A DNA stretch of 64,000 bases from Desulfoglaeba alkanexedens ALDC (GTDB taxonomy: Bacteria > Desulfobacterota > Syntrophobacteria > Syntrophobacterales > DSM-9756): NCBI RefSeq assembly GCF_005377625.1, contig NZ_CP040098.1, positions 2,101,501-2,165,500 of the forward strand, in the 5' to 3' direction. The notes under the pieces were generated by a model. It saw only the letters and a list, made by a program, of their open reading frames with translations, ran no database searches and had not been told where the DNA came from. Positions 9,577 to 19,244 of the stretch are shown one piece after another (the stretch's first letter is position 1; each line of letters opens with the position of its first letter). A program made the translations under genes and the position numbers.

Positions 9577-10306
9577 TTCCTGAGGGTTCCCGCCAGGCTT
9601 CGAGGCGGCGGATCAGTTCCACCAACGCGTCGGTGGAACGTTCCATGAGGGTTCGGCCTTTTTCGGCCGATGCGAGTGCAGGGTTTCCCCATACCCCGTG
9701 AGCCCAGAACGCGCGCTTGTTTCGTACCAGGAGATGCGGGGGAAAACTCGGGTATTCTTCCGGTGCGGAGCCCTGGACCCGATCAGGGTGCAGGTGGAGC
9801 ATGAGTGAGGTTTCCACTTCGCCCGCGTGGGAATCGCCGGGTGTGGCCTGAACGCCGCGCCAGGCCTCCTTTCCCAGATCCAGCACGGAGAGCACGGCGA
9901 AGGCGCTCTCCGGCAGTTCGGCCATGGATTCTTCCGCGGCGTCAAGAAGGGTCGCCATGTGGGTCCCGCCCGCGTGGCCGCTCAAAACGACAAAACGCCG
10001 AATGCCCTGCGCGTAGAAGCCACGGATGACGTCTTTCAGCAAGCGGTGCAAAGTGCGGCTCCGGATGCCCACGGTACCCGGGTGTTCGCTGGAACTGCGA
10101 CAGACGCCGTACCAAAGCGGCGGTGCCACCCACACGGAGGCCTTCCGCGAAGCCTCCCGGGCCAGGGCAACCGCGTGGAAGGTATCGGTTCCGAGCGGAA
10201 GGTGCGGCCCGTGTTCTTCCAGCGATCCGCAGGGGATGATGATCGTTCGAACGGATTGCCGTTCTGTTTCAAACCGGACCATGGTGATATCTTCCAGGAC
10301 GTGCAT
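9545..10306 (-). CDS. creatininase family protein
   Basis: 253-aa metal-dependent amidohydrolase of the creatininase/MftE fold. Visible metal-site motifs are GSLEEHGPHLPLGTD (residues about 28-42), VVLSGHAGGTHM (about 109) and DSHAGEVETSLML (about 161). Family members cleave cyclic amides or peptides; the substrate cannot be told from sequence, and no mycofactocin or creatinine genes are nearby. ATG 10306 follows AAGGAG by 6 nt. The 32-nt overlap with the U32 gene points to coupled expression. The end of the protein is Gly/Asp-rich and may be flexible. Confidence 0.85.
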   Translation of the reverse strand: MHVLEDITMVRFETERQSVRTIIIPCGSLEEHGPHLPLGTDTFHAVALAREASRKASVWVAPPLWYGVCRSSSEHPGTVGIRSRTLHRLLKDVIRGFYAQGIRRFVVLSGHAGGTHMATLLDAAEESMAELPESAFAVLSVLDLGKEAWRGVQATPGDSHAGEVETSLMLHLHPDRVQGSAPEEYPSFPPHLLVRNKRAFWAHGVWGNPALASAEKGRTLMERSTDALVELIRRLEAWREPSGNGADGGDPLV

Positions 10307-10613
10307 GGCCTACTCCTTCCATTTCGACACCGGGGCGACGTTTTCCCGAAAAACCGCGCCCCATCCTTAACCCGAATGTCCCCCGGGAGCAAGAGCCCGC
10401 CGGGCGGGGTGTTTTGAAAAACGATCGATTGAAAAACGATCTCAGGTCCTTTAGATAGGAAGAGAGGGATGAGTTTTGCCGCCGGTGGGCGGCCGCCTGG
10501 CCGGCCCATCCCGAGTGGATGCGGAAGTTCCTCGGGCTGTTGGGCACATCCATTCAGCCGTAAGCAACCGGTGCATTGAGGCCGGCGGGTCCTCATCGTG
10601 CCGTGGAGTCACC
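10307..10613. other. intergenic spacer with hairpin and direct repeats
   Basis: About 300 bp between the divergent creatininase and LysE genes. It holds a small GC hairpin (CCCGC/GCGGG, 10396-10408) followed by GTGTTTT, and two copies of TTGAAAAACGATC (10414-10426 and 10429-10441). No convincing promoter or coding sequence is visible; an open frame upstream of LysE (10476-10613) has no family-like content. Confidence 0.5.
10414..10441. repeat. 13-bp tandem direct repeat
   Basis: Two exact copies of TTGAAAAACGATC with a 15-bp period, about 170 bp upstream of the LysE-family gene. They could be a regulator's operator half-sites or chance; no regulator is adjacent. Confidence 0.6.
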
Positions 10614-11267
10614 GTGATCGAATACCTGGCCATCTTCGGCGGATCCTTCATGCTGGCCCTTTCGGGGGCGCTCATGCCGGGACCGCTCTTTACCGTGACC
10701 CTTTCGGAATCGGCGCGGACCGGCTTCAGAGCGGGCCCGCTCCTCATCACCGGTCATTCCATTCTGGAACTGGCCCTGGTGGCGGCGATTCTTTTGGGGC
10801 TGGGTCCGTATCTCAAGCTTCCCACCGTCACGGGCGTGGTCGCGCTCCTCGGCGGCACGTTGCTCGTCTACCTGGGCTGGGACATGTTGCGAAGCGCCGG
10901 CCGGCTTTCCCTGCGCTGGGATCCGGCCGCCGACAAGCGAAGCGGTGCGCGCCATCCCGTGGTGATGGGGGCGCTGGCAAGCCTCGCCAATCCCTATTGG
11001 ACGCTCTGGTGGGCCACCATCGGTCTGGGGTACCTCATCGCGGCCATGAAGTACGGCGCCCCTGGTGTGACCTTGTTCTTCGTGGGACACATCGCGGCCG
11101 ATTTCGCCTGGTACAGCCTGGTGTCCTTCGGGGTCAGCCGCGGAAAGACCCTGCTCGGCGATTCCGGCTACCGATGGACGCTTCGGGCCTGCGGGGCGGT
11201 GCTCATCTTCTTCGGTGGCTGGTTTCTGATTTCAGCCCGGGACTTCCTCGGTTCGCTGGCGACGTGA
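10614..11267 (+). CDS. LysE family exporter
   Basis: 217-aa inner-membrane protein of the LysE/RhtB superfamily, which exports amino acids. It has about six hydrophobic segments, the N-terminal SGALMPGPLFTVTLSESARTG motif characteristic of the family (PGP), and the ASLANPYWTLWWATIG segment. GTG 10614 is preceded by GGAG; it starts exactly where family members start (IEYLAIFGGSFMLALSG). The substrate is unknown. A thioesterase gene follows after 66 bp and may be co-transcribed. Confidence 0.88.
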   Translation: MIEYLAIFGGSFMLALSGALMPGPLFTVTLSESARTGFRAGPLLITGHSILELALVAAILLGLGPYLKLPTVTGVVALLGGTLLVYLGWDMLRSAGRLSLRWDPAADKRSGARHPVVMGALASLANPYWTLWWATIGLGYLIAAMKYGAPGVTLFFVGHIAADFAWYSLVSFGVSRGKTLLGDSGYRWTLRACGAVLIFFGGWFLISARDFLGSLAT

Positions 11268-11333
11268 AGCACCCTCTTCGGTCTTCGTTCCCGTCCTGAC
11301 GAAAGATGCAGCCGTTGAAGTAAAGGACCACCC

Positions 11334-11762
11334 ATGGACGAAACCCTGAAGCAGGCCCTTGTGGATCGCGTCGCTCGGGAGCCCTTCGCGCGGAAGCTCG
11401 GGTTGCGCCTGGTCGACCTCCGCGCAGGCTATTCGCGCGTGGAAATGGATTTCACGTCGGATCTCGAAAACATCTTCGGGATGGCCCACGGCGGGGCTGT
11501 TTTCGCCCTCATGGACGAAGCCTTTGAAACGGCCGTCAATTCCCACGGAACCGTCGCGGTGGCCCTCAGCATGACCGTCAACTACACGGCGGCCGCGGAA
11601 CCGGGAAGCCGACTTACGGCCGAAGCCCGGGAAATGAACCGGAGCCGCAGGACCGCGCTCTACGACATTAGAGTGACCGACGAAAACGGCCGGCTTATCG
11701 CCACGTGCCAGGCGCTCGCCTATCGGAAGGGTGTCCCGCTTCCCTTCATCCACGGCGATTGA
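11334..11762 (+). CDS. PaaI-type hotdog thioesterase
   Basis: 142-aa acyl-CoA thioesterase-like protein with a single hotdog domain. The family motif NIFGMAHGGAVFALMDEAFE (about residues 46-65) supplies the HGG turn and the acidic residue of the central helix; the later strands (SMTVNYTAAAEPGS, LYDIRVTDENGRLIATCQA) fit the PaaI/YbgC branch. It likely hydrolyses aromatic or medium-chain CoA esters; the substrate is not determined. RBS AAAGGA precedes the ATG. Confidence 0.88.
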   Translation: MDETLKQALVDRVAREPFARKLGLRLVDLRAGYSRVEMDFTSDLENIFGMAHGGAVFALMDEAFETAVNSHGTVAVALSMTVNYTAAAEPGSRLTAEAREMNRSRRTALYDIRVTDENGRLIATCQALAYRKGVPLPFIHGD

Positions 11763-11920
11763 GGCCGCTGCAAAGCCGAAACGCCACGTTGGCCCGCTAC
11801 TATCGTAGCGTGGATCCCGGTCTTCACCCACAAAGACCACTTCGAGATCTTGACAAGCTCGCTAGAAAGACAGCGTGTTTCAGCTGTAGCACGAGGGAAG
11901 CTGAAGCTTCCCGGGCAGGC

Positions 11921-11946
11921 CGTTCCCAAGCCAGAGCTTGGGAACG
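11921..11946. repeat. TTCCCAAGC palindrome, copy 1
   Basis: 26-bp imperfect palindrome with arms CGTTCCCAAG and CTTGGGAACG. One of six copies in the window. It is preceded by GAAGCTTCCCGGGCAGGCC, which also adjoins the 44.4-kb copy. Confidence 0.85.
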
Positions 11947-12098
11947 AAGGGAGAGCACGATCCTGTATGAATGCGATTGGAAGCCTTAAGACGACGGTTC
12001 AATCGCAAAGTAGACAGAATGATCGACCTCAGCGAGATCAAGCAGCGCCCCATATCCATTAAGCTAGGCACATGACCCCACAATCAGGTGGGCAACAA

Positions 12099-12175
12099 CC
12101 TGGGAGCGCGGGCGTCCCGCCAGCAACTTTCAGGCCCATGGCGTCCTCTGCGGGCGAGACGCCCGCGCTCCCAGG
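12099..12175. repeat. 77-bp element with 18-bp perfect inverted ends
   Basis: Left end CCTGGGAGCGCGGGCGTC is the exact reverse complement of the right end GACGCCCGCGCTCCCAGG; the 41-bp interior can pair further (CCGCC with GGGCG). Single copy in this window. Looks like a dispersed palindromic repeat or non-autonomous element. Confidence 0.8.
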
Positions 12176-12218
12176 GCCGAACTCTTCCACCTTGTTCCAA
12201 GTTCCAGCATCCCCTTGC

Positions 12219-12250
12219 CCTTGTTCCCAAGCTGGAGCTTGGGAACAAGG
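12219..12250. repeat. TTCCCAAGC palindrome, copy 2
   Basis: 32-bp palindrome with arms CCTTGTTCCCAAGCT and AGCTTGGGAACAAGG, 30 bp from the end of purB. It could also act as a bidirectional terminator-like hairpin, but it lacks a U tract. Confidence 0.85.
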
Positions 12251-12279
12251 TGGAAAAATCGGCATTCTCGGACAGGCTC

Positions 12280-13581
12280 CTAGGGGTTGTCTCGGAACAC
12301 CTTTCGGAAGATGGTGTCCACGTGTTTCAGGTGGTAGCCCAGGTCGAAGAGCGGCGCCAGTTCTTCGGGCGAAAGGCACCGCATGACTTCCTGGTCTTCT
12401 TGGAGGCGTTCCTTGAGGTTCCCGCCTTCGTGCCAGACTTTCATGGCGTTTCGCTGGACCAACCGATAGGCCTCTTCGCGGCTCAGGCCTTTTCCGGTGA
12501 GCGCAAGAAGCACCCGCTGGGAGTAGAAGAGACCGCCGGTGAGTTCCAGGTTGCGGCGCATCCGGTCGGGATAGACGAGGAGTCTGTCCAGCACGCGGGT
12601 GAGCCGAACCAGCATGGTGTCGCAAAGGATGGTGGAATCGGGACCGATGACTCGTTCGACCGAGGAATGGCTGATGTCCCGTTCGTGCCATAGAGTCACG
12701 TTTTCCATGGCCGCCAGCGCGTTGGTTCGAAGAATCCGGGCGAGCCCCGAAAGATTTTCGCAGGCGATGGGGTTTCGCTTGTGAGGCATGGCCGAGGAGC
12801 CCTTCTGGCCCGGCGCGAAGTATTCTTCCGCCTCCCGCACTTCCGTCCGCTGAAGGTGCCGGATCTCCACGGCGATCTTTTCGATGGAGCAGCCGATAAG
12901 GGCGAGCGTCGCAAAGAATTCCGCGTAGCGGTCTCTCTGAATGACCTGTGTGCTGATGGGGGCCGGCTGGAGGCCCAGTCGGCGGCAGACCCGCGCTTCG
13001 ATATCCGGGTCGATGTTGGCGTAGGTCCCCACGGCTCCTGAAATCTTTCCCACCCGCATGGTTTCCCGGGCGCGTTCCAGCCTCTCACGGTTTCGGCGCA
13101 TTTCCGCGTACCAGAGGGCGAATTTCATGCCGAAGGTCATCGGTTCGGCGTGCACGCCGTGGCTCCGGCCGATGGTGACCGTGTCCTTGAATTCGAAGGC
13201 CCGCCGTTTGAGCACCGCAAGCAACTGGTCCACATCCTGGAGGAGCAGGTCGGCGGCTTCGACGAAAAGCAGGGCGTTGGCGGTATCGAGAACGTCCGAG
13301 GAGGTGAGCCCTTCGTGGATGAAGCGTGAGGCGGGCCCCACGTGTTCGGCGACGTTGGTGAGGAAGGCGATCACGTCGTGCTGGGTCTCCTTTTCGATGG
13401 CATCGATCCGGCAGACATTGAAGGCGGCCTTTTCGCGGATATCCTGCATCGCTTGGGGAGGGATTTCGCCGCGTTCCGCCCGCGCTTCGCACACGGCCAC
13501 TTCCACGTCCAGCCACTTGCGGTACTTGTTTTCGAGTGTCCAGATTCGGCCCATTTCCGGGCGGGTATACCGTTCGATCAT
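12280..13581 (-). CDS. purB: adenylosuccinate lyase
   Basis: 433-aa member of the fumarase/aspartase superfamily. It cleaves SAICAR and adenylosuccinate to fumarate plus AICAR or AMP in purine synthesis. The signature [11 protein letters not shown] is near residue 265, and the N-terminus [15 protein letters not shown] is typical of the shorter bacterial/Bacillus-type Pur[12 protein letters not shown] and [10 protein letters not shown] supply further active-site residues. ATG follows AAGGA. It is the third gene after ktrB and ktrA, 33 bp downstream of ktrA; co-transcription with potassium transport genes is unusual in function but supported by spacing. Confidence 0.97.
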   Translation of the reverse strand: MIERYTRPEMGRIWTLENKYRKWLDVEVAVCEARAERGEIPPQAMQDIREKAAFNVCRIDAIEKETQHDVIAFLTNVAEHVGPASRFIHEGLTSSDVLDTANALLFVEAADLLLQDVDQLLAVLKRRAFEFKDTVTIGRSHGVHAEPMTFGMKFALWYAEMRRNRERLERARETMRVGKISGAVGTYANIDPDIEARVCRRLGLQPAPISTQVIQRDRYAEFFATLALIGCSIEKIAVEIRHLQRTEVREAEEYFAPGQKGSSAMPHKRNPIACENLSGLARILRTNALAAMENVTLWHERDISHSSVERVIGPDSTILCDTMLVRLTRVLDRLLVYPDRMRRNLELTGGLFYSQRVLLALTGKGLSREEAYRLVQRNAMKVWHEGGNLKERLQEDQEVMRCLSPEELAPLFDLGYHLKHVDTIFRKVFRDNP

Positions 13582-13614
13582 GGCGTCGTCCTTTCCGATG
13601 GGGGTGGGGGAGTC

Positions 13615-14280
13615 TCAGGATTCGTCCGATTCCTTGCTCAGTTGGTCCAGGGCCGTGTTGGGACCCAGCAGGATCAGGACATCGGCTTCCCGGATGACGA
13701 AATCGGCCTTGGGGATGAAGATGAGGTTCCCCGAACGGCCGTCCCGGATGGCGATCACCTGGATGCCGTAGCGGTTGATAAGGTCCAGGTCCCGGAGGGT
13801 TTTCCCCACGAAGCTTTCTGGAGGGCCCAATTCGAAAATGCCGTGGTCTTCGATGAAGGGGAGGTATTCGAGCATGTTGGGGTTAGCGATCCGCCGGGCG
13901 AGCGAAAGGGCCAGGTCCTTTTCCGGAAAGAGGATCCGGTCGGCTCCGATCCGCCGCAGGATGCGTTCGTGTTCTGAACTCAATGCCTTGGCGTAGACTT
14001 CTTTCACGCCGATTTCTTTGAGATGGAACGTGGCGAGGATGCTTGCCAGCATGTTGGTTCCGATGGTGACGACCGCCAGTTCCGTGGCCCCGATTCCCAG
14101 GGCGAGGAGCGTGTCCTTGTCGGTCGCGTCGGCGAGGACGGCCTGGGCGATGTCGGTCTTGGCTCTCTGGACCACGTCCTTTTCCTTGTCGATCCCCAGC
14201 ACGTCGAAGCCCTTGGAAGTCAATTCCTGACCCAGGTAAAATCCCAAATTCCCCAAACCGATGATGGCGATGTGCCGCAT
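13615..14280 (-). CDS. ktrA: KtrA/TrkA-type potassium channel regulator
   Basis: 221-aa cytoplasmic RCK protein. The Rossmann nucleotide-binding N-terminus is clear (IIGLGNLGFYLGQEL, then acidic LGIDKEK), and a C-terminal TrkA_C domain follows from about residue 140 (FVGKTLRDLDL...GNLIFIPKADFVIREADVL). Such rings gate the membrane subunit in response to ATP/ADP or NAD(H). It is 9 bp after the membrane-subunit gene ktrB and has GAGG before its ATG, so the two form a complete KtrAB-like uptake system. Confidence 0.93.
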   Translation of the reverse strand: MRHIAIIGLGNLGFYLGQELTSKGFDVLGIDKEKDVVQRAKTDIAQAVLADATDKDTLLALGIGATELAVVTIGTNMLASILATFHLKEIGVKEVYAKALSSEHERILRRIGADRILFPEKDLALSLARRIANPNMLEYLPFIEDHGIFELGPPESFVGKTLRDLDLINRYGIQVIAIRDGRSGNLIFIPKADFVIREADVLILLGPNTALDQLSKESDES

Positions 14281-14289
14281 AGGTTTTCC

Positions 14290-15669
14290 TCACCCGATCA
14301 TGACCGGTTCTTCGGCGTAGACGTAGTGTCCCTTCACTTCCCGGGCCGTGATCGCCATGGCGATCACCAGCGGTCCCAGCCGTCCCGTGAACATGATGAC
14401 CGACAGGATCACCTTGCTCCAGGTGCCGAGCGTCGGGGTAATGCCCATACTCAGCCCCACGGTCCCGAAAGCCGACGTGGTTTCGAAAAGGATCTCCATG
14501 AATCGCCCGCGGCTCTGAGGAAACGGCACGCTGCCTGTCTCCATCAGCAGCACCAGAACCGTTCCGATGGTAACGATCAAAAGGGAAAGAACGGTAACGC
14601 CGAAGGCCCGGTTTATCGTTTCTTCGCTGATGGACCGCTTGAAGGCGTGAACCATGGGAGTGCCCCCGATCCGCGTACGGCTGAGGGCCACCAGGACACC
14701 GAGGGTCGTGGTCTTGATTCCGCCCCCCGCGGAACCTGGAGACGCGCCGATGAACATCAAGATGATGGTGCCCATGAGGGTCACATTGGTCATGGCGGAA
14801 AAGTCGAGGGTGTTGAAACCGGCCGTCCGGGTCGTGGTCGACTGGAAGAAAGCTGCGAGAAGCCGGTCGGCGGCCGGAAGCGGTCTGAGAACACCGGACC
14901 ATTCGGTCATCAGGAAGAAGGCCGTCCCTCCCGCGAGCAGCGCCGAGGTCATGACAAGCACCAGCTTGGTGTGCAGCGACAACCGGCGCCAGCGGAGAAG
15001 GAGGTGCCCGCCCTGCGGAGCCGTGAAGATGCGGCGCACTTCGTAGAGCACCAGGAAGCCGAGGCCGCCCGCGATGATGAGCCCGGCCACGGTGACGTTC
15101 ACCGTCGCATCGCTCACATAGGCCATGAGCGAATCGGAAAAGAGCGAAAAGCCGGCGTTGCAGAAGGCGCTCACCGCGTGAAACGCTGCGAGGTAAAAGG
15201 CCTGCAGGGGTTCGAAGCGGTCCAGGAACCGGACGAACAGCGCGAGCGTTCCCAGGGATTCGAAAGCCACCGTGAAAAGAAGGATGTGTTTCAAGAAATT
15301 GAGAAGGTCGGCGCTGGGGCCGTGCGTGTAGATGTCTTGGAGCAGAAAGCGTGAGCGGAACGTGACGCCGCGCCCGAGCACCATGAGAAAGACCGTGGAA
15401 AAGAGCATGATGCCCAGGCCGCCTGTCTGGATGAGCCCGAGGATGGTCAGCTGCCCTCCCAGGGTGAACTCGCGTCCGATGTCGTAAAGCGAGAGTCCGG
15501 TCACACACGTCGCCGAAGTCGCCATGAAGAGAGCGTCCACGGCGGGGATGTGGTCCCCCCGGGCGGTCGGGAAGGCGAGCAGGAGCGCGGAGCCCGTGAG
15601 GATCAAGCCGAGGAATCCGATGATGGGGACGGTCCAGGGCGACAGGGAATGCAGTCCCTTGTTTGGCAT
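14290..15669 (-). CDS. ktrB: KtrB/TrkH-type potassium uptake membrane subunit
   Basis: 459-aa inner-membrane ion-conducting subunit of a K+ (or Na+-coupled K+) uptake system. The four pore-loop signatures are visible in order: SATCVTGLS, FCNAGFS, TRTAGFNT and FGTVGLS, separated by paired membrane helices. Gly is kept at the key position of each filter. ATG 15669 has GGAGA upstream and lies just downstream of a good promoter; the frame is open far upstream but the promoter excludes those starts. First gene of ktrB-ktrA-purB. Confidence 0.94.
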   Translation of the reverse strand: MPNKGLHSLSPWTVPIIGFLGLILTGSALLLAFPTARGDHIPAVDALFMATSATCVTGLSLYDIGREFTLGGQLTILGLIQTGGLGIMLFSTVFLMVLGRGVTFRSRFLLQDIYTHGPSADLLNFLKHILLFTVAFESLGTLALFVRFLDRFEPLQAFYLAAFHAVSAFCNAGFSLFSDSLMAYVSDATVNVTVAGLIIAGGLGFLVLYEVRRIFTAPQGGHLLLRWRRLSLHTKLVLVMTSALLAGGTAFFLMTEWSGVLRPLPAADRLLAAFFQSTTTRTAGFNTLDFSAMTNVTLMGTIILMFIGASPGSAGGGIKTTTLGVLVALSRTRIGGTPMVHAFKRSISEETINRAFGVTVLSLLIVTIGTVLVLLMETGSVPFPQSRGRFMEILFETTSAFGTVGLSMGITPTLGTWSKVILSVIMFTGRLGPLVIAMAITAREVKGHYVYAEEPVMIG

Positions 15670-15706
15670 GAAAACGTTCTCCAAAACGGTTGCGGATGCG
15701 CGCATT

Positions 15707-15735
15707 TCTATAGCACGGCCCTGTCTCCTTGCCAA
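15707..15735 (-). promoter_or_regulatory. sigma70-type promoter for ktrB-ktrA-purB
   Basis: On the minus strand: -35 TTGGCA (15735-15730), 17-bp spacer, -10 TATAGA (15712-15707). Transcription would begin near 15700, giving a leader of about 30 nt to the ATG at 15669. This position also rules out an in-frame ATG at 15705 as the start. Confidence 0.6.
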
Positions 15736-15787
15736 GGAAACGCCTGGAGACTGCCGCGGAAGGCCGGCCCGCCCTGCCCGGCTTAAG

Positions 15788-15816
15788 TTGACGGTCCGGC
15801 TGCGCGAGCCTATAAT
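15788..15816 (+). promoter_or_regulatory. strong sigma70-type promoter for sfsA
   Basis: -35 TTGACG (15788-15793), exactly 17 bp, then a perfect -10 TATAAT (15811-15816). Predicted start near 15823. Divergent from the ktrB promoter, with about 50 bp between the two -35 boxes. The resulting leader to the first canonical sfsA start is about 138 nt. Confidence 0.75.
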
Positions 15817-15960
15817 CTTTACAACACGCGTTCCTCGTGAACGTTCCTCCTTCGCCCACGGAGACGGACCCTGCAACGGCTCGAATCCCTTCATAACCCG
15901 GAAACCGCTTCCGCTCCGATCGCACACCGCGGCGTCTGTCACCGCTTTTCCGTTCCCCTG

Positions 15961-16644
15961 GTGCCCGGTCGCCTGCTTAGGCGCTACAAGCGGTTCCTGG
16001 CCGATGTGATGCTCGACGACGGGCGGGTGGTGACCGTGCATTGCCCGAATTCCGGTTCCATGAAGGGATGCCTGGAAGAAGGGGCGCCCGTTTATTGTTC
16101 GCCGAACGCCTCACCTAAGCGCCGGACGGCTTACACTTGGGAAATGATCCGGATTAACGGGGGCTGGGTGGGGATCAACACGGGGATTCCGAACATCCTG
16201 GCGGCTCGGGCCGCCGAAAACCGGGCGCTGCCCCTCTTCAAGACCGTGCAGCGGGTCGCCCGCGAAGTCCGATTGGGCGAGCACAGCCGAATCGACCTTA
16301 AGGTCGATTCGGCCGAAGGCCCGATTTTTGTTGAAGTGAAAAACGTGACGCTGGTGGAAGACGGGACGGCGCTTTTTCCCGACGCTGTGACGAGTCGCGG
16401 CACCAGGCACCTGGAGGAATTGATGCACCTTAGGCAGCGCGGGATCGCCGCCGCCATGTTTTACGTGGTCCAGCGCGGAGACGCCGTTCGGTTTGCGCCG
16501 GCCGACGCCATCGACCCCGTCTATGCCGCAGCCTGCCGGAAGGCCGTTCGGGCTGGAGTCGTCATGACGGCGGTCCGAGCGCGGGTCACCCCCGAACGCA
16601 TCTGCCTGGAACGACTGCTGCCGCTCGCCTTTGAGATCCCGTGA
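15961..16644 (+). CDS. sfsA: SfsA family DNA-binding/nuclease protein
   Basis: 227 aa from the first canonical start (GTG). SfsA was named for sugar-fermentation stimulation and has a restriction-endonuclease-like fold. Motifs: LLRRYKRFLADV, HCPNSGSMKGCLE, VGINTGIPN, then the catalytic region SRIDLKV...IFVEVKNVTL and FPDAVTSRGTRHLEEL. The family normally starts a few residues earlier, before PLVPGRL; here RFSVPL is encoded just upstream without an ATG, GTG or TTG. Translation may therefore start at a rarer codon (CTG 15871 is in frame) or the protein is trimmed. No clear Shine-Dalgarno precedes the GTG. Confidence 0.9.
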   Translation: MPGRLLRRYKRFLADVMLDDGRVVTVHCPNSGSMKGCLEEGAPVYCSPNASPKRRTAYTWEMIRINGGWVGINTGIPNILAARAAENRALPLFKTVQRVAREVRLGEHSRIDLKVDSAEGPIFVEVKNVTLVEDGTALFPDAVTSRGTRHLEELMHLRQRGIAAAMFYVVQRGDAVRFAPADAIDPVYAAACRKAVRAGVVMTAVRARVTPERICLERLLPLAFEIP

Positions 16645-18370
<1,726 letters not shown>

Positions 18371-18395
18371 ACGGGGGGCCGGGAGGCGCGACGGG

Positions 18396-19094
18396 ATGGG
18401 TGTGGAAGCGAATCCTTCGAAAGACCGTTCCGCCGGGAAGCCTCAGGGGAAGCCGGCGGCCGCCCGGCGGATCGCCCTTACCGGGGGGATCGCCAGCGGG
18501 AAAAGCACGGTTTCGGACCTGTTTCGACAAAAGGGGGCGGTCGTCCTCGACGCGGACCGGGCCGCCCGGGAAGCGGTCCGCCCCGGAACCCGCTCCTGGC
18601 GGCGGCTGCGGGAACTGCTGAGGCCGGATTTCTTCCTCGAAGACGGCGAACTGAACCGCCGCCGCCTTCGGCTTCGCATCATCGACGATCCGAGCCTTCG
18701 AGCCGAAGTGAACGCGGTGCTGCACCCTGCGGTCATGGAAATCATAAAAGAGGGCTGGCGGGAAGCTTGCTCGCACAACCGGGAAGCGTTCGTCCTGTTC
18801 GACATTCCGCTCCTTTACGAAGCCGGGCTGGACGGCCGGTTCGATCGGGTGATCCTGGTGTATGCTCCGCCGGAAGTCCAGGTCCGGCGGCTCATGGAAA
18901 GGGACGGCGTTTCCCGCGAAGAAGCGGAACGGACCCTCGCCATGCAGATGCCTATCGATCGGAAGAGAGCGCGGGCCCACCTGATGATCGATAACGGCGG
19001 AAGCCTTGAAGCCACCCGCAGGCAGGTGGACGCCGTCTGGCGGGTGCTCGCGAGGGAGGTTGCGGGATCGCCCAAGGAGCTTGTCCGAGAATAG
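18396..19094 (+). CDS. coaE: dephospho-CoA kinase
   Basis: 232-aa P-loop kinase for the last step of coenzyme A synthesis (phosphorylation of the ribose 3'-hydroxyl). The P-loop TGGIASGKSTVS starts near residue 29 after a basic 25-residue extension that is not usual. VLDADRAAREAV, the LHPAV motif, FDIPLLYEAG and the lid region RQ-type MERDGVSREEAERTLAMQMP follow. ATG follows GGGAGG. It probably shares a transcript with eno. A longer start would overlap eno and is unlikely. Confidence 0.95.
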   Translation: MGVEANPSKDRSAGKPQGKPAAARRIALTGGIASGKSTVSDLFRQKGAVVLDADRAAREAVRPGTRSWRRLRELLRPDFFLEDGELNRRRLRLRIIDDPSLRAEVNAVLHPAVMEIIKEGWREACSHNREAFVLFDIPLLYEAGLDGRFDRVILVYAPPEVQVRRLMERDGVSREEAERTLAMQMPIDRKRARAHLMIDNGGSLEATRRQVDAVWRVLAREVAGSPKELVRE

Positions 19095-19106
19095 GTTTCG
19101 GGGTGC

Positions 19107-19132
19107 TTTTGCCGGAACCGGCCTGCCGGCGA
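19107..19132. repeat. degenerate REP-like motif
   Basis: CGGAACCGGCCTGCCGGCGAC resembles the REP-like unit found at 16.8 kb, with changes in both arms. It lies in the 150-bp spacer between coaE and sdhA. Confidence 0.4.
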
Positions 19133-19244
19133 CGTCCATCGTGGGCAAGGCCGCTCCCGCATGGGATTGGGATCGCTGTCTTTGCATTGTCGGTTTCCTG
19201 CGAAGCCTGGTCCCGCCAACGTCTTGCTGGAGGTGAAAAATCGC

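Larger units (their letters stand above)
11763..12279. other. repeat-rich intergenic region
   Basis: 517 bp between the thioesterase and the 3' end of purB. It contains two TTCCCAAGC palindromes and one long-armed hairpin, listed separately. Between them, near 11975-12065, a short frame ending ...MIDLSEIKQRPISIKLGT has a protein-like composition and could be the tail of a lost gene. Nothing else is recognised. Confidence 0.5.

Noticed and set aside
10396-10416. Rho-independent terminator
   Set aside because: The hairpin with GTGTTTT points along the plus strand, where no gene ends upstream; the stem is only 5 bp.
13883-15925. 680-codon frame overlapping ktrB and ktrA on the same strand
   Set aside because: Out of frame with two well-identified genes; low-complexity Arg/His/Gly-rich translation.
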